Origin: Aphodosoma sp045631465
Lineage (GTDB): Bacteria > Bacteroidota > Bacteroidia > Bacteroidales > Paludibacteraceae
Reading direction: 5' to 3'
Assembly: GCA_045631465.1 (NCBI GenBank)
Contig: JAZQUV010000005.1
Span: 1-64,000, forward strand
DNA length: 64,000 nucleotides
A model generated the notes under the pieces. The model was not told the DNA's origin and searched no databases. It worked only from the letters and a program-made list of their open reading frames with translations. Below, piece by piece: positions 24,695 to 33,165 of the stretch; within the stretch, counting starts at the first letter, position 1; each line of letters opens with the position of its first letter. Made by a program: the position numbers and the translations under genes.

Positions 24695-25207
24695 TTAATT
24701 ATCAATTCCAATAAGTCCTTCGGGTAGTTCGACTATCATAGTGTGATGGTCGGGGTCGAGGTCAAGGACTTCGACTGCACCCACAGGGATGAGTGTGTCG
24801 TTGTCGAGGATGAAGAGCACGTTAGCAGTAGAGTCGTCGATTTCAACGATTTGACCGATAGGTTTGCGTTGTGGAGTGAGCATTGTGAAACCAACATAGT
24901 AGTTAATCGAGAGTTCGTCGCTCTCATCATCGGTAATAACCTCTTTTTTGACATAAGCCGTTTTGCCAAAGAATGGGCGTATGCTCTCTTCCGAGTTGAT
25001 GTCGTCGAATAGCACGAGGGCAGTAGAGTTGGTCTTATAGCGATATTCGTTGATAAAGAAAGGCACGAATATGCCGTCGATATCCACAATGATATACTCC
25101 GTGTCATCAAGGTCGAAATCAACGTTGAGTTCGAGGTTGATTTCGCCTTTGATGCCATGAGTTTTTCCAAATATACCTATTGGTGATATTTCTTCTAATT
25201 TAATCAT
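24695..25207 (-). CDS. rimM: ribosome maturation factor RimM
   Basis: 170 aa. It assists 30S subunit assembly and binds ribosomal protein S19. N-terminal RimM beta-barrel: IGIFGKTHGIKGEINLEL (residues 11-28). A PRC-barrel-like C-terminal half follows: YYVGFTML, PIGQIVEIDD and LIPVGAVEVLDLD. The ATGA overlap with lgt (25204-25207) couples their translation. Confidence 0.92.
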   Translation of the reverse strand: MIKLEEISPIGIFGKTHGIKGEINLELNVDFDLDDTEYIIVDIDGIFVPFFINEYRYKTNSTALVLFDDINSEESIRPFFGKTAYVKKEVITDDESDELSINYYVGFTMLTPQRKPIGQIVEIDDSTANVLFILDNDTLIPVGAVEVLDLDPDHHTMIVELPEGLIGIDN

Positions 25208-26046
25208 TTCTTTGTTTTTTGAGGTTTAGGTGTAGGTAGATTGTATTCTACAGGACCTTTTTTGAGAGCACGAATCACGAGGAATGCTCCGAATAGGATG
25301 AATGGCACAGAGAGCCATTGACCCATATTGAAGGTCATATCTACCTCGAAATCCGATTGAGGATTCTTAATCATTTCGATAATTTGGCGAGATATGAAAA
25401 TGCCCAAGAAGCCAACACCAGTCAACAAACCATTATATTTGCCTGCGTCTTTTTTCCAGTACATCCAATAGAGGAGGAAGAAAACGAGTAGATAGGCAAA
25501 TGACTCGTAGAGTTGAGTAGGGTGACAAGGAATGGTGTTGTTTATGTCGCCACGTACGAAGATGAAGCCCCAAGGCAAATCTGTAGGTTCGCCATAGATT
25601 TCCGAGTTCATAAGGTTGCCAAGGCGGATAAGGCATGCAACGAATGCCGAACCTACGAATACACGGTCGGTAAGCCAAAAGAAGCTAACTTTTGTCATGT
25701 ATTTTGTTAGAAGCCATGCGGTTAGTATCATTGCAGCAGCTCCACCATGCGAGGCAAGACCCCCACGCCACACCATAAATATTTCGGCAGGGTGTTGAGA
25801 GTAGTATGCCCAATCGTAGAAGAATACGTGACCGAGGCGCGAACCAATAATTACGGCAAGGATAAAATATACAAACACCTTATCGAGCCACTCTTCAGGA
25901 GCACCCTCTTTTTTGAATATTTTGCCGATAATGTTGATAGCAATAAAGAAACCAATGGCATAAATCACTCCATACCAACGAATTTCGAGTGGTCCGAGCG
26001 ACAAAGCTACAGGATTAACATCCCAAATAATACTTAATAAATCCAT
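25204..26046 (-). CDS. lgt: prolipoprotein diacylglyceryl transferase
   Basis: 280 aa from ATG 26046; the open frame extends 22 codons upstream, but that part reads like leader sequence and the family start is MDLLSIIWDVNP. It transfers a diacylglyceryl group from phosphatidylglycerol to lipobox cysteines. It has about seven hydrophobic helices. Signature pieces are GPLEIRWYGVIYAIGF, GSRLGHVFFYDWAYY, GLASHGGAAAM, LIRLGNLMNSEIYGEPTDLP and HPTQLYES. Substrates in this window would include the M28 lipoprotein at 31563. Confidence 0.94.
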   Translation of the reverse strand: MDLLSIIWDVNPVALSLGPLEIRWYGVIYAIGFFIAINIIGKIFKKEGAPEEWLDKVFVYFILAVIIGSRLGHVFFYDWAYYSQHPAEIFMVWRGGLASHGGAAAMILTAWLLTKYMTKVSFFWLTDRVFVGSAFVACLIRLGNLMNSEIYGEPTDLPWGFIFVRGDINNTIPCHPTQLYESFAYLLVFFLLYWMYWKKDAGKYNGLLTGVGFLGIFISRQIIEMIKNPQSDFEVDMTFNMGQWLSVPFILFGAFLVIRALKKGPVEYNLPTPKPQKTKK

Positions 26047-26098
26047 AATTTTAATTGAAATGTAAAAGTTGAAGCATGAAAGTTTATACCGAAGGTAA

Positions 26099-26126
26099 AT
26101 TTCAACTTTCAATTTTCAACTTTCAA
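26099..26126. repeat. TTTCAA-type short repeat upstream of lgt
   Basis: About four units alternating ttcaac and ttcaatt, between the CofE-like gene and lgt. The same motif occurs at 30590-30620 and, inside a coding region, at 51371-51406. Confidence 0.8.
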
Positions 26127-26131
26127 ATTAT

Positions 26132-26824
26132 TTATGCTTTTCTCACAATCGCAATCGGAGTTTGTTGTGACGATTGACCGAGAGGATTATCTTTGAACAA
26201 AGCTTTCAAGAAATTGTCATCCAATGATTTGCTTGATTTGCCAAGGATATCAACATTCAAGTCGTTAGCATCCAATACGATAAACTCATTGCCCAATTTC
26301 TCTTTCATTTGGCGAGCCACCTTGTCAGGATTTTTAGGAGCCATCTTAGCATATTGGTTGTATGGAGGCAATGTGTATTCGCATGGACCATCAATCGCAT
26401 ATGCTCTTGGACCACACACTTTGTAGAATGCACCGCGCACACCGAAAGGTTTAGTCACCAAAGCAGCCAAACATCCGAGCATAATACGTGGAATACCCAC
26501 ATCCTCAATCGCCAATTGCATAGTGTAAGGGCTACCCAAACCGATGCCGTAAGGTGATTTATATACAAATTTCACCAAAAACTTAGCCAACCACGATGGG
26601 TGGATATCATTGATGTGGAACGAACGACCTTGTGTGATAGCCACAATTTTTTCACTACAGAAGATAATATCACCCTCTTGACGAATATCTTTTGTATATT
26701 TGTCAACCACCTCGCCGAGGTCATCCTCGCGCATTACAACATGAGTCTTCACCGGTATACGCAAATACTCAACACCATCAATTGTGATGGTCAATTTTTT
26801 TCCTTCATTAGCTTGAAATTCCAT
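26132..26824 (-). CDS. CofE-like (F420-0:gamma-glutamyl ligase family) protein
   Basis: 230 aa. Resembles the coenzyme F420-0:L-glutamate ligase fold: RIPVKTHVV, EGDIIFCSEKIVAITQGR, then LGSPYTMQLAIEDVG and ARQMKEKLGNEFIVLDANDL. Bacteroidales are not known to make F420, and no other F420 gene is present, so its true substrate is probably something else. A stand-alone CofE-like domain of this size is commonly seen in anaerobes lacking F420. It lies 85 bases before lgt, separated by a repeat. Confidence 0.75.
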   Translation of the reverse strand: MEFQANEGKKLTITIDGVEYLRIPVKTHVVMREDDLGEVVDKYTKDIRQEGDIIFCSEKIVAITQGRSFHINDIHPSWLAKFLVKFVYKSPYGIGLGSPYTMQLAIEDVGIPRIMLGCLAALVTKPFGVRGAFYKVCGPRAYAIDGPCEYTLPPYNQYAKMAPKNPDKVARQMKEKLGNEFIVLDANDLNVDILGKSSKSLDDNFLKALFKDNPLGQSSQQTPIAIVRKA

Positions 26825-26900
26825 AATATTTTCTTTTTAATTATTTGTTATCCTAAAAATACCCACTCACAGTGTGTATTCATTCGAAAATTTTTCTAAA

Positions 26901-26947
26901 TTTAAATATACTATACAGCAACCTGCAAGCACCCTCACCCTACCTTC
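26901..26947 (-). repeat. dispersed repeat, copy A (inverted relative to copy B)
   Basis: Read on the minus strand, the 30 bases at 26901-26930 are identical to 36038-36067 on the + strand; similarity continues to 26947. The rest of this gene-free stretch (26825-27148) holds AT-rich sequence and a second short repeat at 27004-27128. Confidence 0.88.
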
Positions 26948-27003
26948 AAAATACACACTCTCATTGTGTGTTTAATTTTAGTTTGATATAAAAAATATCA
27001 TTT

Positions 27004-27128
27004 ATCCGTGTAATCCGTAGAACGTTTTTTTTGCAAAGCAAAAAAGCGAATCTGAGAAAACGAGAAATGTGTTTATTTCAATTTATGGAAGGGAAAACAA
27101 AATTTCCGTGTTTTCCGTGCGTTCCGTG
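27004..27128. repeat. TCCGTG repeats with 9-bp period
   Basis: atccgt occurs at 27004 and 27013, and ttccgtg at 27104, 27113 and 27122, each exactly 9 bp apart. They lie in the leader-to-gene gap between the MBL hydrolase and the CofE-like gene. No coding frame. Confidence 0.7.
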
Positions 27129-27148
27129 TGTAAAATAAATAAGAAAAA

Positions 27149-27787
27149 TCACAAAAACGGATTGCTTCTTTTCTCGTCACCGATAGTCGTATATGGGCCA
27201 TGACCAGGATATACAACCGTATCTTCTGGCAATGTCATCAACCTCTCTTGAATCGATTTTATTAATGTCGCATACGACCCACCCTCCAAGTCGGTTCTGC
27301 CAATCGAACCCTCAAACAGCGAGTCGCCCGAAATGAGCCACCCTGCCGATGGAATATAAAAACACAACCCACCGCGCGAATGCCCTGGCGTATGTATCAC
27401 CTCAATTCTATTTTCGCCCAATGTCAACACATCGCCATCCTTCAAATATCCGCCCAACTTCTCAGTTTTTACCTCAAATGGCAATCCAAACATACGTGCC
27501 TGTTCACCCATCCGAGCGAGCAACGTCTCATCATCTTCATGCGCCATTGGCAAAACTCCATAACGCCCTGCCGCCCATGCATTGCCAAAGCAATGGTCGA
27601 GGTGCAAGTGCGTGTTGAGTATATATTTCACTTTTAGGTTATTATCGCTTACAAATGCCTCAATTCTCTCCTCCTCTTGTGGAAACAATGCGCCACAATC
27701 TACAATCGCAGCCTCCATCGATGCTTCATCCCACACAATGTAAGTATTCTCTTGGAACGGATTGTTTTGTATTTGTTTTATCTTCAT
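27149..27787 (-). CDS. MBL-fold metallo-hydrolase (glyoxalase II-like)
   Basis: 212 aa. Metallo-beta-lactamase fold with the metal motif NTHLHLDHC (His60, His62, Asp64, His65), a second His in VIHTPGHSRGGLCFY, and Asp in LISGDSLFEG. GRTDLEGG and VVYPGHGPYTTI complete the pattern. Similar to glyoxalase II-type thioester hydrolases, but specificity cannot be told. It overlaps the upstream rsmG by 4 bases (ATGA), so both are translated from one message. Confidence 0.88.
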   Translation of the reverse strand: MKIKQIQNNPFQENTYIVWDEASMEAAIVDCGALFPQEEERIEAFVSDNNLKVKYILNTHLHLDHCFGNAWAAGRYGVLPMAHEDDETLLARMGEQARMFGLPFEVKTEKLGGYLKDGDVLTLGENRIEVIHTPGHSRGGLCFYIPSAGWLISGDSLFEGSIGRTDLEGGSYATLIKSIQERLMTLPEDTVVYPGHGPYTTIGDEKRSNPFL

Positions 27788-28404
27788 AGTGGTAGATATA
27801 CGCCTTTTTTAGTTTGGAAGAACTCTTCTGTAAAGAAATCGCTTATATTATATAAGGTGGAGATGTTTTTGAAAGGTGCAACCTCGTGTTGCAATTCGCC
27901 ACCTTTGAGGCAAATCAACCCATTCGGAAGCGCATTTTTACCACCTTTAGCTACATTTTTACGTGTCAATTTCACAAGGTCGGCAAGAGGCATCACTGCG
28001 CGCGACACCACAAAGTCATATTTTTCCTTCACATTTTCCATCCTTTCGTGTTGGAATGTCACGTTAGTGAGCCCAATTGCAGAGGCAACTTCTTGCGCTA
28101 CACGCACCTTTTTTCCGATAGAATCAACGAGGTGGAACTGACATTCTGGGAACATAATAGCAAGCGGAATACCTGGAAAACCACCGCCTGTACCTACATC
28201 TACAAGTGTAGTGCCAGGCTGGAAACGGAGTATTTTGGCAATCGCAAGCGAGTGAAGCACATGGTGAAGATACAGATTATCAATGTCTTTGCGCGAAATC
28301 ACATTGATTTTGCTATTCCAATCTTGGTACAAGTCGAAAAGTGCAGCAAACTGTTCGAGCTGCTTTTCGCTAAGGTCTGGGAAGTATTTTTTTATATTTT
28401 CCAT
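27784..28404 (-). CDS. rsmG: 16S rRNA (guanine527-N7)-methyltransferase RsmG
   Basis: 206 aa from ATG 28404 (MENIKKYFPDLSEKQ); the frame is open further upstream but a promoter -7 box at 28424 makes a longer protein unlikely. SAM-binding loop VDVGTGGGFPGIPLAIMFPE, preceded by the family's KINVISRKD and LYLHHVLHSL segments. It methylates G527 in the 530 loop of 16S rRNA. Confidence 0.93.
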   Translation of the reverse strand: MENIKKYFPDLSEKQLEQFAALFDLYQDWNSKINVISRKDIDNLYLHHVLHSLAIAKILRFQPGTTLVDVGTGGGFPGIPLAIMFPECQFHLVDSIGKKVRVAQEVASAIGLTNVTFQHERMENVKEKYDFVVSRAVMPLADLVKLTRKNVAKGGKNALPNGLICLKGGELQHEVAPFKNISTLYNISDFFTEEFFQTKKGVYLPL

Positions 28405-28423
28405 ATTACGGCAAATTAGACTA

Positions 28424-28431
28424 CAAAGATA
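28424..28431 (-). promoter_or_regulatory. -7 box of rsmG
   Basis: The minus strand reads TATCTTTG 20 bases before the rsmG start codon, so the leader is very short. Confidence 0.65.
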
Positions 28432-28720
28432 CATTTTTTTCTGCATTTTTCAAATTATATTGTCAAAAATATTCTTTTTTATGTTTATTTACCCATTGGA
28501 AACTATGTTTTTTTTGTGTTTTTTTAGTGTAGAATCGGCTATTTATACATATTTTAACCAAACAGAGTGTGTTTTTAGTGTTTGTTAACAATTTGATAAG
28601 TAACTAAAAATCAATAAAATTTAGAAAAATGCCTTTTGATAAAAATTCTCAATTTACATATATTGAGCAAAAATGAGTGATTTTTTGAGAAAAAAATGTG
28701 GAATTATGAAAAAAAAGCAT

Positions 28721-28728
28721 TTACTTTG
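28721..28728 (+). promoter_or_regulatory. probable -7 box of acpP
   Basis: TTACTTTG, one mismatch to TAnnTTTG, 107 bases before acpP. The divergent rsmG-acpP gap (28405-28834) is otherwise AT-rich with no gene or clear structure. Confidence 0.4.
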
Positions 28729-28834
28729 CAGAGCGAAAAAGTTTAAAACTAGGATTCGATGATTTCGGAGTTGAATTCTAGTTTGCGAAAAAATAGAAAA
28801 TAAATTTATTAACTAATTTAAAAAAATTACTATT

Positions 28835-29071
28835 ATGTCTGAAGTAGCAAACAAAGTAAAAGAGATTATCGTTGACAAACTTGGTGTAGAAGCAAGCGAA
28901 GTAACAGAAACTGCTAGCTTTACTAACGATCTTGGTGCTGACTCATTGGATACAGTAGAATTGATCATGGAATTCGAACGCGAATTCGATATTCAAATCG
29001 CTGAAGAAGATGCAGAAAAAATCACTACTGTAGGTGAAGCAATTTCTCACATCGAAGCTGCAAAAGCTTAA
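28835..29071 (+). CDS. acpP: acyl carrier protein
   Basis: 78 aa. Carrier of growing acyl chains in fatty acid synthesis. The phosphopantetheine site is Ser37 in NDLGADSLDTVELIM. The acidic helices around it are typical. It is followed by fabF (117 bases from stop to start), the standard Bacteroidetes acpP-fabF pair. C-ending codons are frequent compared with neighbouring genes, as expected for high expression. Confidence 0.97.
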   Translation: MSEVANKVKEIIVDKLGVEASEVTETASFTNDLGADSLDTVELIMEFEREFDIQIAEEDAEKITTVGEAISHIEAAKA

Positions 29072-29187
29072 TCTCTGATTTTTATACTAAATCGGCAAAC
29101 AATATCGAATAACAAGGATTGCTTCGTCTTTTGATTCAATTCTCGTTACTCGATATTTGCCGTTATTTGCTATTTATTCTTTTTTCT

Positions 29188-30444
29188 ATGGAATTAAAAC
29201 GTGTAGTTGTTACTGGTTTAGGTGCCATCACCCCAATTGGCAATTCTGTTGAAGAAGCATGGAACAACGCTATCAACGGCGTTAGTGGTGCTGCTCCTAT
29301 TACTCATTTCGATACTGAAAAATTCAAAACCAAATTTGCTTGCGAAGTGAAAAACTTCAATGCAGCAGATTATATAGACCCAAAAGAGGCTCGCAAAATG
29401 GACCTCTATAGCCAATATGCCATCGCCGCAGCTAAACAAGCTATGGCCGACTCTAAAATGGACCTCGAAAAAGTCAATCTCGATCGTATCGGTGTCATCT
29501 ATGGCGTAGGTATTGGCGGTCTCCGTACTTTCGAAGAAGAGTATGGCTATTACGAACGCACTAAAGAAAACGGACCTAAATTCAATCCATTCTTCATCCC
29601 AAAAATGATTTCCGACATCTCTGTTGGTCACATCTCAATCATGTTTGGTTTGCGCGGTCCTAACTTCGTTACTACATCTGCTTGTGCGTCATCTACCAAT
29701 GCGCTTATCGATGCATTCAACTATATCCGTCTTGGCAAAGCCGATGCTATCATTGCTGGTGGTGCCGAAGCAGCACTTACTGTAGGCGGCGTTGGTGGTT
29801 TCTCGGCAATGCGTGCTATCTCTACTCGCAACGACGACCCACAAGGCGCATCTCGTCCTTTCTCTAAAAGTCGCGATGGTTTCGTTATGGGCGAAGGTGG
29901 TGCTGCTCTTATCCTTGAAGAATACGAACACGCTGTAGCTCGTGGCGCTCACATCTATGCCGAAATGGTTGGTGGCGGTCTCAGTGCCGATGCTCATCAC
30001 ATGACTGCTCCTCACCCTGATGGTCATGGCGCATATATGGTGATGAAAAACGCTATCGACGATGCCGAAATGTCGGTTGAAGATATTGATTATATCAATG
30101 TGCATGGTACTTCAACTCCTCTTGGCGACATCTCTGAAGTGAAAGCAATCAAAAAACTCTTTGGTGATCATGCTTACGAATTGAACATATCATCTACCAA
30201 ATCTATGACAGGTCACCTCCTTGGTGCTGCTGGAGCTGTCGAAGCTATGCTCACAGTTCTCGCTGTTGCCAACGACACTATCCCGCCTACAATCAACTTC
30301 CACGAAGGCGACGAAGACCCTGAAATAGATTATAACCTAAATCTTACATTCAATAAAGCGCAAAAACGCCCTGTCCGTGCTGCCTTGTCAAACACATTTG
30401 GCTTTGGCGGTCACAATGCAAGCGTTATTTTCAAGAAAATCTAA
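29188..30444 (+). CDS. fabF: beta-ketoacyl-ACP synthase II
   Basis: 418 aa from ATG 29188 (MELKRVVVTGLG); the 23 codons upstream in frame are hydrophobic and unlike the family. It condenses malonyl-ACP with acyl-ACP. Catalytic triad contexts: TTSACASSTNAL (Cys), NVHGTSTPLGD (His) and SMTGHLLGAAGAVE (His), with FGFGGHNAS near the end. Co-directional with acpP and terminated by the hairpin at 30471. Confidence 0.96.
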   Translation: MELKRVVVTGLGAITPIGNSVEEAWNNAINGVSGAAPITHFDTEKFKTKFACEVKNFNAADYIDPKEARKMDLYSQYAIAAAKQAMADSKMDLEKVNLDRIGVIYGVGIGGLRTFEEEYGYYERTKENGPKFNPFFIPKMISDISVGHISIMFGLRGPNFVTTSACASSTNALIDAFNYIRLGKADAIIAGGAEAALTVGGVGGFSAMRAISTRNDDPQGASRPFSKSRDGFVMGEGGAALILEEYEHAVARGAHIYAEMVGGGLSADAHHMTAPHPDGHGAYMVMKNAIDDAEMSVEDIDYINVHGTSTPLGDISEVKAIKKLFGDHAYELNISSTKSMTGHLLGAAGAVEAMLTVLAVANDTIPPTINFHEGDEDPEIDYNLNLTFNKAQKRPVRAALSNTFGFGGHNASVIFKKI

Positions 30445-30470
30445 TTGACTTTATTGTAAAATAGAATATA

Positions 30471-30528
30471 ATAAGCATTTGGTTTGGTCTGTTATTGCAG
30501 GACTAAATCAGATGCTTATTCTTGTTTT
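30471..30528 (+). terminator. terminator of acpP-fabF
   Basis: About 20-bp stem with G-U pairs (ataagcatttggtttggtct against actaaatcagatgcttat) followed by a T-rich tail. Confidence 0.75.
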
Positions 30529-30545
30529 ATTAGGTAATATTTTGT

Positions 30546-30620
30546 AGATGTTATAGTAACTATGAAACTGTAGTGGCTATAATAATTTTCAATTTTCAAT
30601 TTTCAACTTTCAATTCTCAA
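30546..30620. repeat. short repeats in the gamma-carbonic anhydrase leader
   Basis: First a TAGTAACTATA-like palindromic stretch (30546-30583), then five TTTCAA-type units running to the start codon at 30621. The TTTCAA units match those at 26099 and 51371; the palindromic part resembles 33966-34028. Confidence 0.7.
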
Positions 30621-31139
30621 ATGGCTCTCATAAAATCAGTTAGGGGTTTTACTCCCGAAATAGGCAAAGATTGTTATCTTGCCGACAATGCAACTATTAT
30701 TGGCGACACAGTGATTGGCGATGGTTGCAGTATTTGGTTCAACGCAGTGTTGCGTGGCGATGTCAATTCAATACGTATTGGCAATCACGTAAATATCCAA
30801 GATGGAGCAGTGCTTCATACGCTATATCAAAAATCGACAATCGAGATTGGCGACTATGTGAGTGTAGGTCATAATGTCACAATCCATGGTGCTAAAATCG
30901 AAGACTATGCCCTTATTGGCATGGGCTCTACAGTGCTCGATGGCGCAGTGGTTGGTGCAGGTGCAATTATTGCTGCTAATGCATTAGTGCTTAGTGGAAC
31001 AATCGTGCCACCTAACACAATTTGGGCAGGAGTGCCAGCAAAACAAGTCAAAGAAGTAGCTCCTGAACAAGCAAAAGAAATCAACCAAAAGATTGCTCAC
31101 AACTACGCAATGTACGCTAGTTGGTACACAGAAGAATAA
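30621..31139 (+). CDS. gamma-carbonic anhydrase family protein (left-handed beta-helix)
   Basis: 172 aa from ATG 30621; an earlier in-frame start would translate the repeat leader (FNFQFSTFNSQ), so it is rejected. Hexapeptide repeats fill residues about 15-135: DNATIIGDTVIGDGCSIWFN, RIGNHVNIQDGAVLH, IEIGDYVSVGHNVTIHGAKI and YALIGMGSTVLDGAVVG. The three metal His in such proteins correspond to LHT, GHNV and IHG here. Enzymatic activity is plausible but many relatives are inactive or untested. Confidence 0.88.
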   Translation: MALIKSVRGFTPEIGKDCYLADNATIIGDTVIGDGCSIWFNAVLRGDVNSIRIGNHVNIQDGAVLHTLYQKSTIEIGDYVSVGHNVTIHGAKIEDYALIGMGSTVLDGAVVGAGAIIAANALVLSGTIVPPNTIWAGVPAKQVKEVAPEQAKEINQKIAHNYAMYASWYTEE

Positions 31140-31255
31140 TTAATAATTAACAATTAAGAATGAAGAATGAATGATGAATAATTAAGAATTAATTCCTCAT
31201 TTTATCGCCAAAGGCTCAAAGACCTTCGGTTCCTCATTCCACATTCCTCATTATT
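31140..31255. repeat. AATTAA/GAATGA-type low-complexity spacer
   Basis: A string of short related words (taattaacaattaagaatga and tcctcattccacattcctca) fills the whole gap between the carbonic anhydrase-like gene and the Dabb gene, with a small hairpin-like piece (ccaaaggctcaaagaccttcgg) inside. No gene. Confidence 0.6.
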
Positions 31256-31552
31256 ATGGTAAAGCATATTGTATGTTTCAAATTGGCTGAACCTACAGCT
31301 AAATTGATTGAAGAGACTAAAAACGTATTGTTGTCGATGCGTGGCAAAGTGCCTACAGCGCTTGATGTTCAAGTAAATTGCGACGAGTTGCACTCGGCTC
31401 GTTCTTATGATATTATCCTTGAAGTTCTAGTAGAAGATTGGGCTGCACTTGAGGTTTATCAACAAGATATGTACCACTGCAATATCGTGAAAAAACATAT
31501 GCACGCAGTGGCTCAAAGCAGCATTGCTCTCGACTTTGTGGTTAATAAATAA
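31256..31552 (+). CDS. Dabb (stress-responsive A/B barrel) family protein
   Basis: 98 aa ferredoxin-like A/B barrel: MVKHIVCFKL, then a helix, VQVNCDELHSARSYDIILEV and the terminal HVAQ-like KKHMHAVAQSSIALDFV. Members of this family are small dimeric proteins of mostly unknown role. It ends 10 bases before the next gene's start codon. Confidence 0.85.
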   Translation: MVKHIVCFKLAEPTAKLIEETKNVLLSMRGKVPTALDVQVNCDELHSARSYDIILEVLVEDWAALEVYQQDMYHCNIVKKHMHAVAQSSIALDFVVNK

Positions 31553-31562
31553 TCGTTCGACG

Positions 31563-32543
31563 ATGAATTATAAATATCTTTTTTTTGCAATTGTATTATC
31601 TTTTTTGTCGGCATGTGGCTTTGCTTCTCATTCCGAAAAGTCGAAACAAGATGATGCAATCGTTAGAGTTGTGCCTACTTTCAACCCCGATAGTGCTTAC
31701 GAATATGTGAAAGCACAATGCGATTTTGGTCCTCGTGTGCCAGGTAGTGAGGCTCATGCTGCTTGCTTGACATATTTTGTTGAGCAGTTTAGTCGTTTTG
31801 GAGCAGATACTATCATCGTGCAAGAGGGCGAGTCGGTGATTTATGATGGCACGAAGATGCCTATTCGCAATGTAATAGCCTCATATGGAGTAGGTAAGCC
31901 TAATAGAGTGATGATTTGTGCGCATTGGGACAGTCGTCCGTTTGCCGATAATGATATCAATCCAAACAATCGCCGTAAGCCTATAATAGGTGCTAACGAT
32001 GGAGCGAGTGGTGTGGGTGTGATATTGGAGTTGGCACGTCAGTTGGGTTTGAAGGATGCTGCAATGGGTGTTGATTTGATATTGTTCGACCTTGAGGATT
32101 TGGGTGCACCAGATTGGGCATCGACTACACTCTCGGATGGTGGATGGGCTTTGGGCTCGAAATATTGGGCTTCACGACCACATGTGCCAGGTTATCAAGC
32201 GCAATTTGCTATATTGCTCGACATGGTGGGCGCGCAAGGTGCTCAGTTCTATCGTGAATATTTTTCGGATAGATATGCCTCTTGGGTGTTGGATAGAGTG
32301 TGGTCGAAGGCGGCAGACTTGGGTTTGAGCAATGTGTTTGTGAATCAACAAGGCGGAGCTGTGACCGACGACCATGTGAATGTGTTGCGAGCAGGTATAC
32401 CTTGCATAGATATAATTCAGTTTCAGAGAGACACCGAATCGGGTTTTGGCGATTATTGGCATACGCAAAATGATGATATGCGTAATATCGACCGTGCTAC
32501 GTTGGATGCTGTAGGGCGAGTGTTATTGGAAATTATCTACTAA
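31563..32543 (+). CDS. M28-family lipoprotein, probable glutaminyl-peptide cyclotransferase
   Basis: 326 aa from ATG 31563. Lipoprotein signal peptide with lipobox LSAC (Cys18). M28 metallo-fold: CDFGPRVPGSEAH, ICAHWDSRPFADND (first metal ligands), GANDGASGVGVILELAR, ILFDLEDLGAPDW (acidic catalytic pair) and TDDHVNVLRAGIPCIDII (His). The HWDSRPFAD and DLEDLG pattern is that of bacterial glutaminyl cyclases rather than aminopeptidases; such lipoproteins occur in Porphyromonas and Tannerella, where they convert N-terminal Gln of exported proteins to pyroglutamate. Six predicted exported proteins in this window would expose such a Gln. An aminopeptidase role remains possible. Confidence 0.82.
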   Translation: MNYKYLFFAIVLSFLSACGFASHSEKSKQDDAIVRVVPTFNPDSAYEYVKAQCDFGPRVPGSEAHAACLTYFVEQFSRFGADTIIVQEGESVIYDGTKMPIRNVIASYGVGKPNRVMICAHWDSRPFADNDINPNNRRKPIIGANDGASGVGVILELARQLGLKDAAMGVDLILFDLEDLGAPDWASTTLSDGGWALGSKYWASRPHVPGYQAQFAILLDMVGAQGAQFYREYFSDRYASWVLDRVWSKAADLGLSNVFVNQQGGAVTDDHVNVLRAGIPCIDIIQFQRDTESGFGDYWHTQNDDMRNIDRATLDAVGRVLLEIIY

Positions 32544-32550
32544 AAACTTT

Positions 32551-33165
32551 ATGTTGCAGAGTTATTTAAAGGCAGATTGTATAGAGGTAGGAGTTGATGA
32601 GGCTGGGCGTGGTTGCTTGGCTGGGGATGTGTATGCAGCAGCGGTGGTGTTGCCCGATGGGTTTTCGAATGAATTGTTGAATGACAGCAAACAGCTGACC
32701 GAAAAGCAGCGCGAACAATTGCGTGAGGTGATTGAGCGTGAGGCTGTGGCATGGGCTGTGGGTGTAGTGACTGCGAAGGAGATTGATGAGATAAATATAT
32801 TGAACGCTAGTATTTTGGCAATGCATCGCGCATTGGCACAAGTGGAACAGAAATTGCAATTTCGGCATATAATCGTGGACGGCAATAGGTTTAAACCTTA
32901 CAAAGATGTGGCATATCAAACGGTGGTGAAGGGCGATGGCAAATATATGTCGATAGCAGCGGCATCGGTGTTGGCAAAGACCCATCGCGACGAGTATATG
33001 TGCAGATTGCATGAAGAGTATCCACAATATGATTGGAAAGGAAATAAGGGTTATCCAACAAAGAAGCATAGATTGGCAATTGAGCAATATGGCACTACGC
33101 CGTATCATCGTATGACATTCAGATTGTTGGATACGCAACAAACATTGAATTTTGATTATGAATAA
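32551..33165 (+). CDS. rnhB: ribonuclease HII
   Basis: 204 aa. It cleaves RNA in RNA-DNA hybrids and at single ribonucleotides. Active-site motif VGVDEAGRGCLAG (Asp16, Glu17), then VDGNRF and KGDGKYMSIAAASVLAKTHRD with the remaining acids. GTTPYHRMTF is a typical end segment. It starts 7 bases after the M28 gene and overlaps rnc by 14 bases. Confidence 0.95.
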   Translation: MLQSYLKADCIEVGVDEAGRGCLAGDVYAAAVVLPDGFSNELLNDSKQLTEKQREQLREVIEREAVAWAVGVVTAKEIDEINILNASILAMHRALAQVEQKLQFRHIIVDGNRFKPYKDVAYQTVVKGDGKYMSIAAASVLAKTHRDEYMCRLHEEYPQYDWKGNKGYPTKKHRLAIEQYGTTPYHRMTFRLLDTQQTLNFDYE

